From Paraburkholderia sp. BL23I1N1 (GTDB taxonomy: Bacteria; Pseudomonadota; Gammaproteobacteria; Burkholderiales; Burkholderiaceae), in the NCBI RefSeq assembly GCF_003610295.1, contig NZ_RAPV01000002.1, forward strand, positions 496,001 through 560,000: a DNA stretch of 64,000 nt, given 5' to 3'. The translations under genes were made by a program, and so were the position numbers. This document shows, in pieces, positions 9,677 to 18,655 of this stretch. Position 1 is the stretch's first letter; every line of letters starts with the position of its first letter. The notes under the pieces are model-generated. The model had not been told where the DNA came from and made no database searches. It worked only from the letters and a program-made list of their open reading frames with translations.

Positions 9677-10096
9677 TCAGTCGCCGAACAGCTTCTGGCG
9701 CAGTTCGCGGCGTTCCTGCGCTTCGAGCGACAGGGTGGCCGTGGGCCGTGCGAGCAGACGCGGAATGCCGATCGGCTCGCCGGTTTCTTCGCACCAGCCG
9801 TAATCGCCGGAATCGATGCGCGCGAGGGATTGCTGAACCTTCTTCAGCAGCTTGCGCTCGCGGTCGCGCGTGCGCAGTTCCAGCGCATGCTCTTCCTCGA
9901 TCGTTGCACGGTCGGCCGGGTCCGGCACGATTACTGTTTCGCGCAGGTTCTCGGTCGTCTGGCCGGCATTGCGGAGAATTTCCGCCTGCAGCTGTTCGAG
10001 CTTGTTCTTGAAGAAAGCGAGCTGATCCTCATTCATGTAATCCTTGTCGCTCATCTTCAGGATTTCGGCTTCAGTCAAGAGTCGTTTCGTCGTCAT
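9677..10096 (-). CDS. dksA: RNA polymerase-binding regulator DksA, zinc-ligand-poor form
   Basis: The 139-aa DksA family member binds in the RNA polymerase secondary channel and, with ppGpp, tunes rRNA and amino-acid promoters. The coiled-coil tip DPADRA (Asp59, Asp62, Ala64) is intact. The C-terminal zinc finger is not: where classical DksA has four cysteines, this protein has Cys102, Thr105, Ser123 and Ala126. The fold and the GIPRLLARPTA core remain, as in Pseudomonas DksA2, which works without zinc. The ATG at 10096 gives the family length and follows a short leader. The gene sits beside a COG0523 GTPase and ends in its own terminator. Confidence 0.93.
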   Translation of the reverse strand: MTTKRLLTEAEILKMSDKDYMNEDQLAFFKNKLEQLQAEILRNAGQTTENLRETVIVPDPADRATIEEEHALELRTRDRERKLLKKVQQSLARIDSGDYGWCEETGEPIGIPRLLARPTATLSLEAQERRELRQKLFGD

Positions 10097-10745
10097 CTGG
10101 CTTGCTTCTTCAATGTGAGGCAAAACTCTTACATAGTGCCCGCACTTTCGTATTGCCCGCAAAGACGCCACGAGGACGCTGAGCGCTGGGCGGGCACGGA
10201 CGATGGGCTGTCGGTGACGCCGAAGCGCCTTGCGCCCACGCGCCGGGCGTCGCTACGCCTATGCGGGGCCGAACTCCTCTGGAAACCGCTTCTCAATTGC
10301 TCCTGAGGCATTGCTTGCCGGCAGCGCGCCTGTCGGGCTGTGCCAGCCGGCATTGTCGGCGTTATTTCCGGACAAGATTTTCCGGCGCCGTTTCAGGCCC
10401 GGCGCACAATACGCGCTGACCGGGCAATTCGTTGTCATTCTCCAGTGGGCACGTATTGTAACTGAATCACAATCCAGCACCGCAACTGGTAAAAATCCCC
10501 CGGCGGCGCACTGATATCCCGAAAATATAACGCGCGCACGGTCAAAAAGCGATGGTCGTGCACGGTTTAATACAGCAGGGTTTTCACGTGCTTTTCACAC
10601 AACCGACATTTCAGCGGGCTTTTTGACCGCACCCCTGCGGATTCTGCAGACAATTGCCTCGGTGCCCGCGGGGCGCACGCTCGTCATCAGGGCGCTTCAG
10701 CATGCCGCGTGCCACGCCACCTGCACGGCGCGGCAGGCGTTATGC
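10097..10745. other. 649-bp gene-free stretch upstream of dksA
   Basis: No open frame here has coding character. The right part (about 10430-10570) is AT-richer than its surroundings and probably holds the dksA promoter. A TATATT at about 10526-10531 (minus strand) is a possible -10 element, but I see no well-spaced -35. I recognise no RNA structure. Confidence 0.5.
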
Positions 10746-11849
10746 TTACGCCAGACAGGCGTCCAGGCCGTCGGTGATCAGGTCCTGCGGCAGTTCGATG
10801 CCGATGAACACCATCTTGTTGGTCTTCTTCTCGATCGGCTGCCATTTTGCTGCCAGGTCGCTGCCCATCATCTGGTGCACGCCCTGGAATACCACCTTAC
10901 GGTCGACGCCCTTCATATACAGCACGCCCTTGTAGCGCAGCAGGCGCTCGCCGTAGATCTGCAGGATGCCGCCGAGGAAATCCTCGAGCTTGTTCGGATC
11001 GAAGGGACGGTCGCTGCGGTAGACGAACGATTTGATCTTGTCGTCATGGTGCGCGTGATGGTGATGCGCGTGGTCGTGGCCTTCGTGGTCGCACTTGCCG
11101 TGGTCGTGATCGCAGTTTTCGTGGTCGTGACCGTCGTGATCGGCATGGGTGTGGCCGTGCTCGTCATGCGCGTGAGCGTGGCTGTGCGCGTGTTCGTCTT
11201 CAGCAAGGAAGTCCGGGTCGATTTCGAGCTTCGAATTCAGGTTGAAGCCACGCAGGTCGAAGATTTCCTTAATGTCCGCTTCACCGAAATTGACGATCTT
11301 GATCGCCGCTCGCGGATTCATGTGCAACAGACGGTGACGCAGATCGTCCACGTGCTGTTCGTCGACCGTATCGGACTTGGTGATGAACAGGCGATCGGCG
11401 AAGCCGACCTGGCGCTGCACCACTTCATGCTCGTCGAGTTGATGATTGGCGTGCTTCGCGTCGACCAGCGTGATGATCGCGTCGAGCAGGAATTCGTTGG
11501 CGATCTGGTCGTCCATGAAGAACGTCTGCGCGACGGGGCCCGGATTGGCGAGACCGGTGGTTTCGATCACGACACGGTCGAAATCCAGTTCGCCGGACTG
11601 CTTCTTCGCCGCCAGATCGCCCAGCACGCGCGACAGATCGCCGCGAATCGTGCAGCAGATGCAGCCGTTGCTCATCTGGATGATCTGCTCGCTCGTATCC
11701 TGCACGAGGATTTCGTTATCGATGTTCTCTTCGCCGAACTCGTTCTCGATCACGGCGATCTTCATGCCGTGCTTTTCGTTCAGGATGCGCTTGAGCAGGG
11801 TGGTTTTGCCGCTGCCGAGAAAGCCGGTCAGGATGGTGACTGGGATCAT
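10746..11849 (-). CDS. CobW/COG0523 GTPase with His-rich metal-binding stretch
   Basis: This 367-aa G3E-family GTPase has P-loop GFLGSGKTT (9-17), the family's metal motif CICC (63-66), ETTGLANPGP, and a guanine motif in ITKSD. Residues 220-268 are packed with His, Asp and Cys (for example HAHSHAHAHDEHGHTH), a putative zinc store or delivery loop. The CobW C-terminal domain follows. COG0523 proteins of this shape act as metallochaperones, often under zinc limitation. The neighbouring DksA has lost its zinc ligands and a degenerate Zur-like palindrome lies upstream (12004-12019). Zinc rather than cobalt is therefore the likelier metal, though this is inference. Confidence 0.88.
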   Translation of the reverse strand: MIPVTILTGFLGSGKTTLLKRILNEKHGMKIAVIENEFGEENIDNEILVQDTSEQIIQMSNGCICCTIRGDLSRVLGDLAAKKQSGELDFDRVVIETTGLANPGPVAQTFFMDDQIANEFLLDAIITLVDAKHANHQLDEHEVVQRQVGFADRLFITKSDTVDEQHVDDLRHRLLHMNPRAAIKIVNFGEADIKEIFDLRGFNLNSKLEIDPDFLAEDEHAHSHAHAHDEHGHTHADHDGHDHENCDHDHGKCDHEGHDHAHHHHAHHDDKIKSFVYRSDRPFDPNKLEDFLGGILQIYGERLLRYKGVLYMKGVDRKVVFQGVHQMMGSDLAAKWQPIEKKTNKMVFIGIELPQDLITDGLDACLA

Positions 11850-12003
11850 GTTGGTCGCCTGTATGTACGTGAGTCTGTGCGTAATCTGAATATGCAGCGC
11901 GAATTTACAGCGCCAATGCACCGCGCGGGATCTGCAGCGAATGCGTCTGCGAATCCGGCTTGCCGGGCGCGGCAGCCTGACGGCGCGCGACCCGATCTAG
12001 CCG

Positions 12004-12019
12004 GATATTGAAACATATC
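12004..12019 (-). promoter_or_regulatory. Degenerate palindrome upstream of the CobW gene (possible Zur site)
   Basis: The minus strand reads GATATGTTTCAATATC, with GATAT/ATATC arms 155 bp before the CobW start. The left half looks like the GATATGTTAT half of proteobacterial Zur boxes. The right half is shortened, so the spacing is wrong for a canonical 23-bp site. It could be coincidental. Confidence 0.25.
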
Positions 12020-12093
12020 TGCCGAGCCGGCGCTGGCGGCGGAGGCGAACCCCTTTCGCGGCGCGCGGGAAATAACCCTGAAGCTATGGGCGA

Positions 12094-13296
12094 TCAGGCA
12101 ATTTGCAACAGCAGGCCCTTCAGGTATTCGCCTTCGGGGAATGCCGTGAGCAGCGGGTGATCGACCCCGGCGCCGAGGCGCTTGAGAATCCGCGCATCGA
12201 CGCGGGCATCGGCCGCCGCGCCGGACACGATCTTCTGAAACAGTTCGGAGTCGATCGCGCCGGAGCACGAGTAGGTGAACAGCAGGCCGCCCGGGCGCAA
12301 CAGCTTCATGCCGGTCAGGTTGATGTCCTTATAGGCGCGCGAGGCGCGGTCCACGTGCTCACGCGACGGCGCGAATTTCGGCGGATCGAGCACGACCAGG
12401 TCGAAGCGTTCGCCTTCGTCGTAGAGGCGGCGCAGGGTTTTGAACGCGTCGGCATCGAGCCAGGTGGCGCGCTCGGCGTCGAAACCGTTGGCAGCCACGT
12501 TCTGTTGGCCGATCGCAAGTGCGTCGCCCGACGAATCGATCGACACCACGCGCTTTGCTCCGCCTTTCAATGCCGCCAGCGAAAAACCGCCGGTGTAGCA
12601 GAAGCAGTTCAGCACCTCGCGATCTTTCGCCAGTTCCTGCACCAGCAGGCGGTTGTCGCGCTGGTCGACGTAAAAGCCGGTTTTGTGGCCGTTGCGCACG
12701 TCGACGTGATAGCGCACGCCGTTTTCGCTCGCGATCAGCGCTTCTGACGGCGCATCGCCTGCCAGCACGCCCGTGATCTGTTCGAGCCCTTCTTTCTGGC
12801 GGATCGACACGTCCGAGCGCTCGTAGACGTTCGGGCAGCCGGTCGCGTCGACCAGCGCGGCGACGATCGCCTCCTTCCACGCTTCGACGCCCGTCGCCAT
12901 GAACTGGCACACCAGCTGGCTCCGCTGGCCCTCGTCCTCGGCGACGTAGTGATCGACGATCAGGCCCGGCAGGCCGTCCGCCTCGCCGAAAATCAACCGG
13001 ACGGCGCCGGTGTTGTGCACCATCGTTTGACGATGGGCGAGCGCGCGCTGCACACGGCGCTTGAAGAACGCGTGATCGATCGGCTCGGCTTCGTCGAAGC
13101 TCCACACGCGCGCGCGAATCTGCGAATGCGGGCTGTAGGCTGCACGCGCGAGGAAACGGCCGTCGTGCGCGCGCACCAGCACGGTCACGCCGGGAGCGGG
13201 ATTGCCGTCGACGCGATCGATCGCGTTGGCATAGACCCACGGGTGGCGGCGCAGCAGCGATTTTTCTTTCGACGGTTTGAGCGTAACGATATTCAT
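12094..13296 (-). CDS. rlmI: 23S rRNA (cytosine) methyltransferase RlmI-like
   Basis: This 400-aa SAM-dependent methyltransferase has an N-terminal PUA-like domain (VTLKPSKEKSLLRRHPWVYANAI), then an insert domain and a Rossmann methylase core. NCFCYTGGFSLAALKGGAK (230-248) is motif I. LVVLDPPKFAPSR (300-312) is motif IV. TYSCSG with Cys344 is the probable catalytic nucleophile. The length matches RlmI (396 aa in E. coli), which makes m5C1962 in 23S rRNA. The ATG at 13296 is chosen because the PUA domain begins at once; the in-frame GTG 75 bp upstream is not needed. Confidence 0.88.
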   Translation of the reverse strand: MNIVTLKPSKEKSLLRRHPWVYANAIDRVDGNPAPGVTVLVRAHDGRFLARAAYSPHSQIRARVWSFDEAEPIDHAFFKRRVQRALAHRQTMVHNTGAVRLIFGEADGLPGLIVDHYVAEDEGQRSQLVCQFMATGVEAWKEAIVAALVDATGCPNVYERSDVSIRQKEGLEQITGVLAGDAPSEALIASENGVRYHVDVRNGHKTGFYVDQRDNRLLVQELAKDREVLNCFCYTGGFSLAALKGGAKRVVSIDSSGDALAIGQQNVAANGFDAERATWLDADAFKTLRRLYDEGERFDLVVLDPPKFAPSREHVDRASRAYKDINLTGMKLLRPGGLLFTYSCSGAIDSELFQKIVSGAAADARVDARILKRLGAGVDHPLLTAFPEGEYLKGLLLQIA

Positions 13297-13394
13297 CAGG
13301 GTGTCAGCAGGAGCAGTTGGCCGCGTGGACAAAGAGGCACACGGCAGGTGAAGCGAAGGCGGAGACCGCAAGCCGCAACAAGCAAGGAGCGGAG

Positions 13395-14318
13395 TCAGTC
13401 GCGTTTTTTGGCGCGCGGATGCGCCTGATCGTAGACGTGCGCGAGATGCTGGAAATCGAGCGCGGTGTAGACCTGCGTGGCGGTGATGCTGGCGTGCCCG
13501 AGCAGTTCCTGCACGGCCCGCAGATCGCCGCTCGACTGCAGCACGTGGGTGGCGAACGAATGCCGCAGCACGTGCGGATGCACGTTGGCGGGAATGCCGG
13601 CGACCAGCGCCGCGCGCTTCACACGGTCACGCACGACATTCGGCGACAGCCGATTGCCGCGCGCCGAAAGAAACAGCGGATGCGGGTCCTGCCTGACCAT
13701 CTGGTCGCGCACCGCGAGCCACGCGTTCAAGGCGTCAATCGCTTTGCGGCCGACCGGCACGATACGGCGCCGGTTGCCTTTGCCGAGCACTTCGACTTCG
13801 GCGGAGTCGAGCTTGAGCCAGCCCGCGGAGCGGTAGCCGTCGGCATCGGCAAAACGGGCGTCGAGGCCGACCAGTTCGGACAGGCGCAGGCCCGACGAGT
13901 AGAACAGCTCCAGCATCGCGTGGTCGCGCAAACCTTCGGGCGTCGCAGCGGGCGGGCTTTCCATCAGGCGCGTGGCGTCGTCGACGGAAAGCGCTTTGGG
14001 CAGGGCTTTGGCCTGCTTGGGCGCCCGCACGGTGGCGACCGGATTGGCCGGCAGATCGACGCGGCCCGCGAACCAGCGGTAAAACGCCCGCCAGCACGAC
14101 AGCCGATGACTGATCGAGCGCGCCGTCAGGCCGCCGGCGTGCGCCCGCGAAACCGCGCCGCGGATGTCGACAGCGGTGAGGCTTTCGAGCGGCCGGCCTT
14201 TGGCCAGCAGCTTGAGCTCCTCGAGTTCGTGGGTGTAGCCGCGCAGCGTATGCGCCGACAGTCGCCGCTCGTGCTCGAGATTCGACAGATAGGCGGCGAT
14301 CAGGTCGGCTTCGGTCAC
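13395..14318 (-). CDS. xerC: Tyrosine recombinase XerC
   Basis: The 307-aa tyrosine recombinase has an N-terminal SAM-like core-binding domain and the full catalytic set: Arg145 (SGLRLSEL), Lys180 (LGKGNRR), His249 and Arg252 (HPHVLRHSFATHVL), His275 (LLGHASI) and nucleophile Tyr284 (QVYTALDF). XerC with XerD resolves chromosome dimers at dif. The length and the dapF-DUF484-xerC order are those of the housekeeping gene, not of an integrase. It starts 25 bp after the DUF484 stop. Confidence 0.93.
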   Translation of the reverse strand: MTEADLIAAYLSNLEHERRLSAHTLRGYTHELEELKLLAKGRPLESLTAVDIRGAVSRAHAGGLTARSISHRLSCWRAFYRWFAGRVDLPANPVATVRAPKQAKALPKALSVDDATRLMESPPAATPEGLRDHAMLELFYSSGLRLSELVGLDARFADADGYRSAGWLKLDSAEVEVLGKGNRRRIVPVGRKAIDALNAWLAVRDQMVRQDPHPLFLSARGNRLSPNVVRDRVKRAALVAGIPANVHPHVLRHSFATHVLQSSGDLRAVQELLGHASITATQVYTALDFQHLAHVYDQAHPRAKKRD

Positions 14319-14343
14319 GATGGCCTTTAGCGGGATCGGTGGC

Positions 14344-15063
14344 TCAGCGCGGCAGCAGACGGCTCAGCGCCGCGCTCGCCAACGCGCCGATCTGCGTCAG
14401 GAAATCGGTGGCCATGCCGTCGTGGAAGCGGCGTGCGTCGGCCGAACCCATGACCAGCAGGCCGAAGGTGGGCGCTTCTTCATTGCCTTCCGGGTCGCGC
14501 AGCGCGAGCAGCGCAATCGATTCGGTGGCGTGCGCGGACTCGCTCGCACCGCCTGTGGCCCCATCCTCGCTCACAGCCGACACCGCCGGCGCCAGCCACT
14601 GCGCCGCTTCGAAGCCGGTGTTCGCGCCACAGTACGGGGTGGTGAGGCTATTCGCGAAGATTCGCACTTCCTCGCCGACGTGGCGCGCGAACTCGGCCTG
14701 CGAATACGGTTCGGAGACGTCCCATACGCGCAGCGCCGCTTGCGGCACGTCGAAAATTTCCCGCAAACCGGTGGCGATCGTGCGCGGCAGCGCGTACGGA
14801 TCGCGCTCGGCCATCACGCGGATGGTCCAGCGATTGAACTTCGAGGCTATGCTGTCGTTTTCGTGACCGTAGCGCAGCAGCTCGGCCAGACGCCGTTCGA
14901 GATGCTTGTTCTTGTCGCGCAGCATTTCCATCTGCCGTTCCTGCAGCGACACCGCGGCTTTGCCGTGCGGGTTCGCAAGCCGGATCGTCGCGAGCATTTC
15001 CGCGTGTTCGGCGAAGAAATCGGGGTTGGCGAGCAGATATTCGGCGACTTCGCGATCGTTCAT
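14344..15063 (-). CDS. DUF484 family protein (GAF-like)
   Basis: The 239-aa protein opens MNDREVAEYLLANPDFFAEH, the DUF484 hallmark, followed by a coiled-coil-like basic stretch (LQERQMEMLRDKNKHLERRL). A GAF-like domain ends in FGLLVMGSADARRFHDGMATDFLTQIG. DUF484 genes lie between dapF and xerC across proteobacteria. The biochemical role is unknown. The ATG at 15063 fits the conserved N-terminus. Translation is probably coupled to xerC downstream. Confidence 0.9.
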   Translation of the reverse strand: MNDREVAEYLLANPDFFAEHAEMLATIRLANPHGKAAVSLQERQMEMLRDKNKHLERRLAELLRYGHENDSIASKFNRWTIRVMAERDPYALPRTIATGLREIFDVPQAALRVWDVSEPYSQAEFARHVGEEVRIFANSLTTPYCGANTGFEAAQWLAPAVSAVSEDGATGGASESAHATESIALLALRDPEGNEEAPTFGLLVMGSADARRFHDGMATDFLTQIGALASAALSRLLPR

Positions 15064-15263
15064 GGTTTCGGCTAAAGGACTACGGGACGACGCCTTCGGG
15101 CGGCGCATCGGTCAGCCGGTGAAAGAGCCGCTTGGTCCGGCTTTTCATCGGCTGCTTAATTGGCTGCTTCATCGGCCTATTTGAGGCCATGTGTCGGGTA
15201 CTTCCTCGGCCGATCGCTCGGCCGCTAATTCGGGTACTGCGTTGTGTACTTCGCCAGCGCGAC

Positions 15264-16127
15264 TCAGTCGGCCAGTTCGATCTCGCCTTCGAAGACGGTT
15301 GCCGCAGGACCGGCCATGAGCAGCGGCGCGCCTTCTTGCGTGCTGTCACACGTGATGGTCAGCTCGCCGCCGTGCGTGTGCACCAGCACCGGCGCATCCA
15401 GCAGCCCGCGGCGAATGCCGGCTGCGACTGCCGCGCACGCGCCCGTGCCGCACGCCAGCGTTTCACCGGCGCCGCGTTCGTAGACCCGCAGCTTGATCTC
15501 GCTACGGCCGACGATCTGCATGAAGCCCGCGTTTACTCGCTGCGGGAAGCGTGCATGCCGCTCGATCACCGGGCCTTCGACGAGCACCGGAAAATCTTCG
15601 ACGTCGTCGACCACTTGCACCGCGTGCGGATTGCCCATGGACACCACCGAAATCCAGCGCGTCACACCGTTCACGTCGAGCGGCCAGAGCGTGTCAGCAC
15701 CCTCGCGGCGGCCTTCGATGCCCTTGGTGGCGAACGGTACGCGCTCCGGTTCGAACACGGGGGCGCCCATGTCGACCAGCACTTCGCCGTTGTCCTGCAT
15801 GGTCAGCAGGAGGGTGCCGTTCTGCACTTGCACGCGCACGCTGCGCCTGTCGGTCAGGCCGGTGTCGCGCACGAACTTCACGAAGCAGCGCGCGCCGTTG
15901 CCGCAGTGCTCGACCTCGCCGCCGTCGCAATTGAAGATGCGATATCTGAAATCGACGCCCTCCACGGTGGGCTTTTCGACCAGCAGCAACTGGTCGGCGC
16001 CGACGCCGAAATGCCGGTCCGCGAGCGCGCGCACCTGCGCCGGCGTCAGGTTGACCGGTTGGGTGTAGCCGTCGAGCACGACGAAGTCGTTACCCGCGCC
16101 GTGCATTTTGGTGAATTTCAGTTTCAT
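15264..16127 (-). CDS. dapF: Diaminopimelate epimerase DapF
   Basis: The 287-aa cofactor-free epimerase converts LL- to meso-diaminopimelate for lysine and peptidoglycan. The two catalytic cysteines are Cys75 in EHCGNGARC and Cys226 in [10 protein letters not shown], each in the conserved anion loop. [10 protein letters not shown] at the N-terminus is also diagnostic. The ATG at 16127 is preferred over the GTG one codon upstream. A 200-bp gap containing short TTGGCTGCTT-type direct repeats separates it from the DUF484 gene. Confidence 0.96.
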   Translation of the reverse strand: MKLKFTKMHGAGNDFVVLDGYTQPVNLTPAQVRALADRHFGVGADQLLLVEKPTVEGVDFRYRIFNCDGGEVEHCGNGARCFVKFVRDTGLTDRRSVRVQVQNGTLLLTMQDNGEVLVDMGAPVFEPERVPFATKGIEGRREGADTLWPLDVNGVTRWISVVSMGNPHAVQVVDDVEDFPVLVEGPVIERHARFPQRVNAGFMQIVGRSEIKLRVYERGAGETLACGTGACAAVAAGIRRGLLDAPVLVHTHGGELTITCDSTQEGAPLLMAGPAATVFEGEIELAD

Positions 16128-16243
16128 CACGCTATTGTAAGTGACGCGCCTGCAGGTGGGCCGAACGCGGCCTCATTTGCCACTTTATTTGCCACGTAGT
16201 TGCCACTCTATTTCCGCATTCTGGCGCTTTTTTCCAGGATCGC

Positions 16244-17128
16244 TCAGTAGACGCTGGGCTCGCCCGGCGGACGGGTCTTGAAGCGCTTGTGCACCCAGTA
16301 GTACTGCTCGGGGATCAACGGAATCTGCTCTTCGAGGAAGGCGTTCATGCGGCGCGCGTCGGCGTCGTCGTCGCCAGTGGGGTAGTTGTCCCACGGCTTG
16401 AAGACCTTCAGCCGGTAGCCTTTGTAGTTCGGCAGCACCTCGCCGATGAACGGCACGACCTGCGCGTTCCCGACCTTCGCAAGACGCGCCACGGCGGTCA
16501 GCGTGCAGGCCGGAACGCCGAAAAACGGCACAAAGGTGGAATTGCGCTCGCCATAGTCCATGTCGGCGCCGAGCATGACCGGCTTGTGGTCGCGCAACCA
16601 GCGCAGCACGATGCGCGCGCTGTCGGCGCGGCTTGCCATGTCCGCGCCGAAGCGGCCGCGCGCAGCTATCGCCACGTCGTCGAGCACCGTGTTGGACATC
16701 GGCTGGTAAAGCGCTCCGCACTGCCGGTGCAGCGCGTGATTGATGAACACCGAGCCCGCTTCGATGCCGACGAAATGTGCGCCGAGCAACAGGGTGGGCG
16801 GCATGTCAGGATCCAGCAGATCGATCTCGCTATCCACCTGCACGAGTTTCTCCAGCTTGCTGGCAGAGCCGAACCACTGCACGCTGCGCTCAACGTAGCT
16901 GCGGATCGCGTGGCGGAAATGCTTCTGCGCGATCTCTTCGCGGTGCTGGGCGCTCCACTCCGGGAAACACAAGCTCAGATTGATGTGGACGATGCGCTTG
17001 CGGTTGCTGGGGATCTGATAGAGCAGCCAGCCCAGCCCGTCGCCTAGTCGCGCAACGAAACCGTATGGCAACAATGCCAGAAATTTCAGCAGTCCAATGG
17101 CCAGATGGGCGCCAAGGCGACTCAGCAT
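16244..17128 (-). CDS. lpxL: Lipid A biosynthesis acyltransferase (LpxL/HtrB family)
   Basis: This 294-aa inner-membrane acyltransferase adds a secondary acyl chain to the lipid A precursor. The N-terminus has a hydrophobic anchor ([20 protein letters not shown]). The catalytic HX4E is H118-E123 in [11 protein letters not shown], and later segments ([29 protein letters not shown]) are family-typical. The ATG at 17128 starts directly before the anchor; an upstream GTG would add 27 Arg-rich residues. It diverges from metK, and the two promoters share about 115 bp. LpxL and LpxM cannot be separated by eye. Confidence 0.87.
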   Translation of the reverse strand: MLSRLGAHLAIGLLKFLALLPYGFVARLGDGLGWLLYQIPSNRKRIVHINLSLCFPEWSAQHREEIAQKHFRHAIRSYVERSVQWFGSASKLEKLVQVDSEIDLLDPDMPPTLLLGAHFVGIEAGSVFINHALHRQCGALYQPMSNTVLDDVAIAARGRFGADMASRADSARIVLRWLRDHKPVMLGADMDYGERNSTFVPFFGVPACTLTAVARLAKVGNAQVVPFIGEVLPNYKGYRLKVFKPWDNYPTGDDDADARRMNAFLEEQIPLIPEQYYWVHKRFKTRPPGEPSVY

Positions 17129-17211
17129 GCCGCCCCTCCGTTTAGGGCGTCGAGCGACGCTTTGCTCAAGAAATCTGAGGACGGGTCGAAATACAGCACG
17201 GGTGATCACTC

Positions 17212-17239
17212 TGTGACAATCAAAAGAAGTCGCTATAAT
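17212..17239 (+). promoter_or_regulatory. Sigma-70 promoter of metK
   Basis: A perfect -10 hexamer TATAAT (17234-17239) lies 16 bases after TGTGAC (17212-17217), or 15 after GTGACA. Transcription would begin near 17245, exactly where the first leader stem starts. The leader would then be about 160 nt long. Confidence 0.75.
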
Positions 17240-17243
17240 AAGG

Positions 17244-17334
17244 GCTTCGCCGAGTTAATAGACAACTTGCGGGGCGAAGCTGGCGGGTGCGATCCATTGG
17301 AAAGCCCCAGCCATCAAGGTAATCCGCTAAAGCG
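17244..17334 (+). ncRNA. Candidate SAM-II/SAM-V-like riboswitch in the metK leader
   Basis: GCTTCGCC (17244-17251) pairs with GGCGAAGC (17273-17280). The loop reads GAGTTAATAGACAAC followed by TTGCGG (17267-17272), next to the closing strand. A second hairpin follows (TGGCGGG/CCC-A-GCCA, 17281-17313). Then comes CCGCTAAA (17324-17331), which can pair with TTGCGG through GCGG/CCGC plus UU/AA around a bulged U, forming an H-type pseudoknot. The layout, the loop TTAA and TTGC, and the 3' GCTAAA are the SAM-II/SAM-V features I remember. P1 is longer and the inner loop larger than in short SAM-II RNAs. No model was scored. Confidence 0.55.
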
Positions 17335-17404
17335 TCGCCGCTTCAAGGCTCCCGAAGCTGGCTACGTGAAACTCAACCGTAACCACTCAACAGGAGTCTG
17401 CAAC

Positions 17405-18592
17405 GTGGCAAACGATTATCTCTTCACTTCCGAATCCGTGTCCGAAGGCCATCCCGACAAAGTCGCGGATCAGATCTCGGACGCCATCCTCGACGCCATC
17501 CTGGATCAAGACAAGTACTCGCGTGTTGCAGCAGAAACGCTGTGCAACACCGGGCTCGTCGTGCTGGCCGGTGAAATCACCACCACCGCGAACGTCGATT
17601 ACATCCAGGTCGCGCGCAATACGATCAAGCGCATCGGCTACGACAACACCGATTACGGTATCGACTACCGCGGCTGCGCGGTGTTGGTGGCGTACGACAA
17701 GCAATCGCCGGACATCGCCCAGGGCGTGGACCGTGCGCACGACAACAACCTCGATCAAGGCGCTGGGGACCAGGGCCTGATGTTCGGTTACGCGTGCGAA
17801 GAAACGCCGGAACTGATGCCGCTGCCGATCCACCTGTCGCACCGTCTGGTGGAGCGCCAGGCGAATCTGCGTCGCGACGGCCGTTTGCCGTGGCTGCGTC
17901 CGGATGCGAAGTCGCAGGTCACCGTGCGTTATGTCGACGGCAAGCCGCATGCGATCGACACCGTGGTGCTGTCCACGCAACATTCGCCGGACATCGATCT
18001 CGCGGTGCTGCGCGAAGCCGTGATCGAAGAAGTCATCAAGCCGACGCTGCCGGCTGAGCTGATCAAGGGCGACATCAAGTTCCTGGTGAACCCGACCGGC
18101 CGGTTCGTGATCGGCGGCCCGCAAGGCGATTGCGGTCTGACAGGCCGCAAGATCATCGTCGATACGTACGGCGGCGCGGCGCCGCACGGCGGCGGCGCAT
18201 TCTCGGGCAAGGATCCGTCGAAGGTCGACCGTTCGGCAGCGTATGCCGGCCGTTATGTCGCGAAGAACATCGTGGCTGCCGGTTTGGCGTCGCGCTGCCT
18301 GATTCAGGTGTCGTACGCGATCGGCGTTGCCCAACCGACTTCGGTGATGGTCAACACGTTCGGCACGGGCCGCGTATCGGATGCAGTCATCACGAAGCTG
18401 GTGCTGGAGCATTTCGACCTGCGTCCGAAGGGCATCATCCAGATGCTCGACCTGCTGCGCCCGATCTACGAGAAGAGCGCGGCCTACGGTCACTTCGGCC
18501 GCGAAGAGCCGGAATTCACGTGGGAAGCCACGGACAAGGCGCTGGTGCTGGCCGAAGCCGCTGGCACGGAACCGGTCGCCGCGCTCGCTTAA
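17405..18592 (+). CDS. metK: S-adenosylmethionine synthetase MetK
   Basis: The 395-aa enzyme makes SAM from methionine and ATP. Motifs: [14 protein letters not shown] (ATP and Mg), [12 protein letters not shown] (methionine/ATP loop), [14 protein letters not shown], and the phosphate-binding [16 protein letters not shown]. The start is GTG at 17405, eight bases after AGGAG (17392-17396), and gives the family length beginning [11 protein letters not shown]. Longer in-frame extensions run through the structured leader and are rejected. It has its own promoter, a SAM-II-like leader and a terminator, so it is monocistronic. Confidence 0.97.
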   Translation: MANDYLFTSESVSEGHPDKVADQISDAILDAILDQDKYSRVAAETLCNTGLVVLAGEITTTANVDYIQVARNTIKRIGYDNTDYGIDYRGCAVLVAYDKQSPDIAQGVDRAHDNNLDQGAGDQGLMFGYACEETPELMPLPIHLSHRLVERQANLRRDGRLPWLRPDAKSQVTVRYVDGKPHAIDTVVLSTQHSPDIDLAVLREAVIEEVIKPTLPAELIKGDIKFLVNPTGRFVIGGPQGDCGLTGRKIIVDTYGGAAPHGGGAFSGKDPSKVDRSAAYAGRYVAKNIVAAGLASRCLIQVSYAIGVAQPTSVMVNTFGTGRVSDAVITKLVLEHFDLRPKGIIQMLDLLRPIYEKSAAYGHFGREEPEFTWEATDKALVLAEAAGTEPVAALA

Positions 18593-18614
18593 TCAGCGCA
18601 CAGTCCGCTTCAGC

Positions 18615-18655
18615 AAAAAACCCCGCCGGCGGCGCGAGCCGAGCGGGGTTTTTTT
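18615..18655. terminator. Bidirectional terminator after metK
   Basis: CCCCGCCGGC (18621-18630) pairs with GCCG-A-GCGGGG (18638-18648) and is flanked by A6 on the left and T7 on the right. It can therefore terminate metK and, on the minus strand, the small gene whose stop codon abuts it (18654). Confidence 0.88.

Noticed and set aside
13395..14318. Phage or island integrase
   Set aside because: Sequence length, catalytic spacing and the dapF-DUF484-xerC context identify housekeeping XerC. No attachment-site repeats or phage genes lie nearby.
17387..18493. 368-codon open frame antisense to metK
   Set aside because: It mirrors metK codons in a GC-rich gene, has no ribosome site and no domain, while metK is unmistakable on the plus strand.
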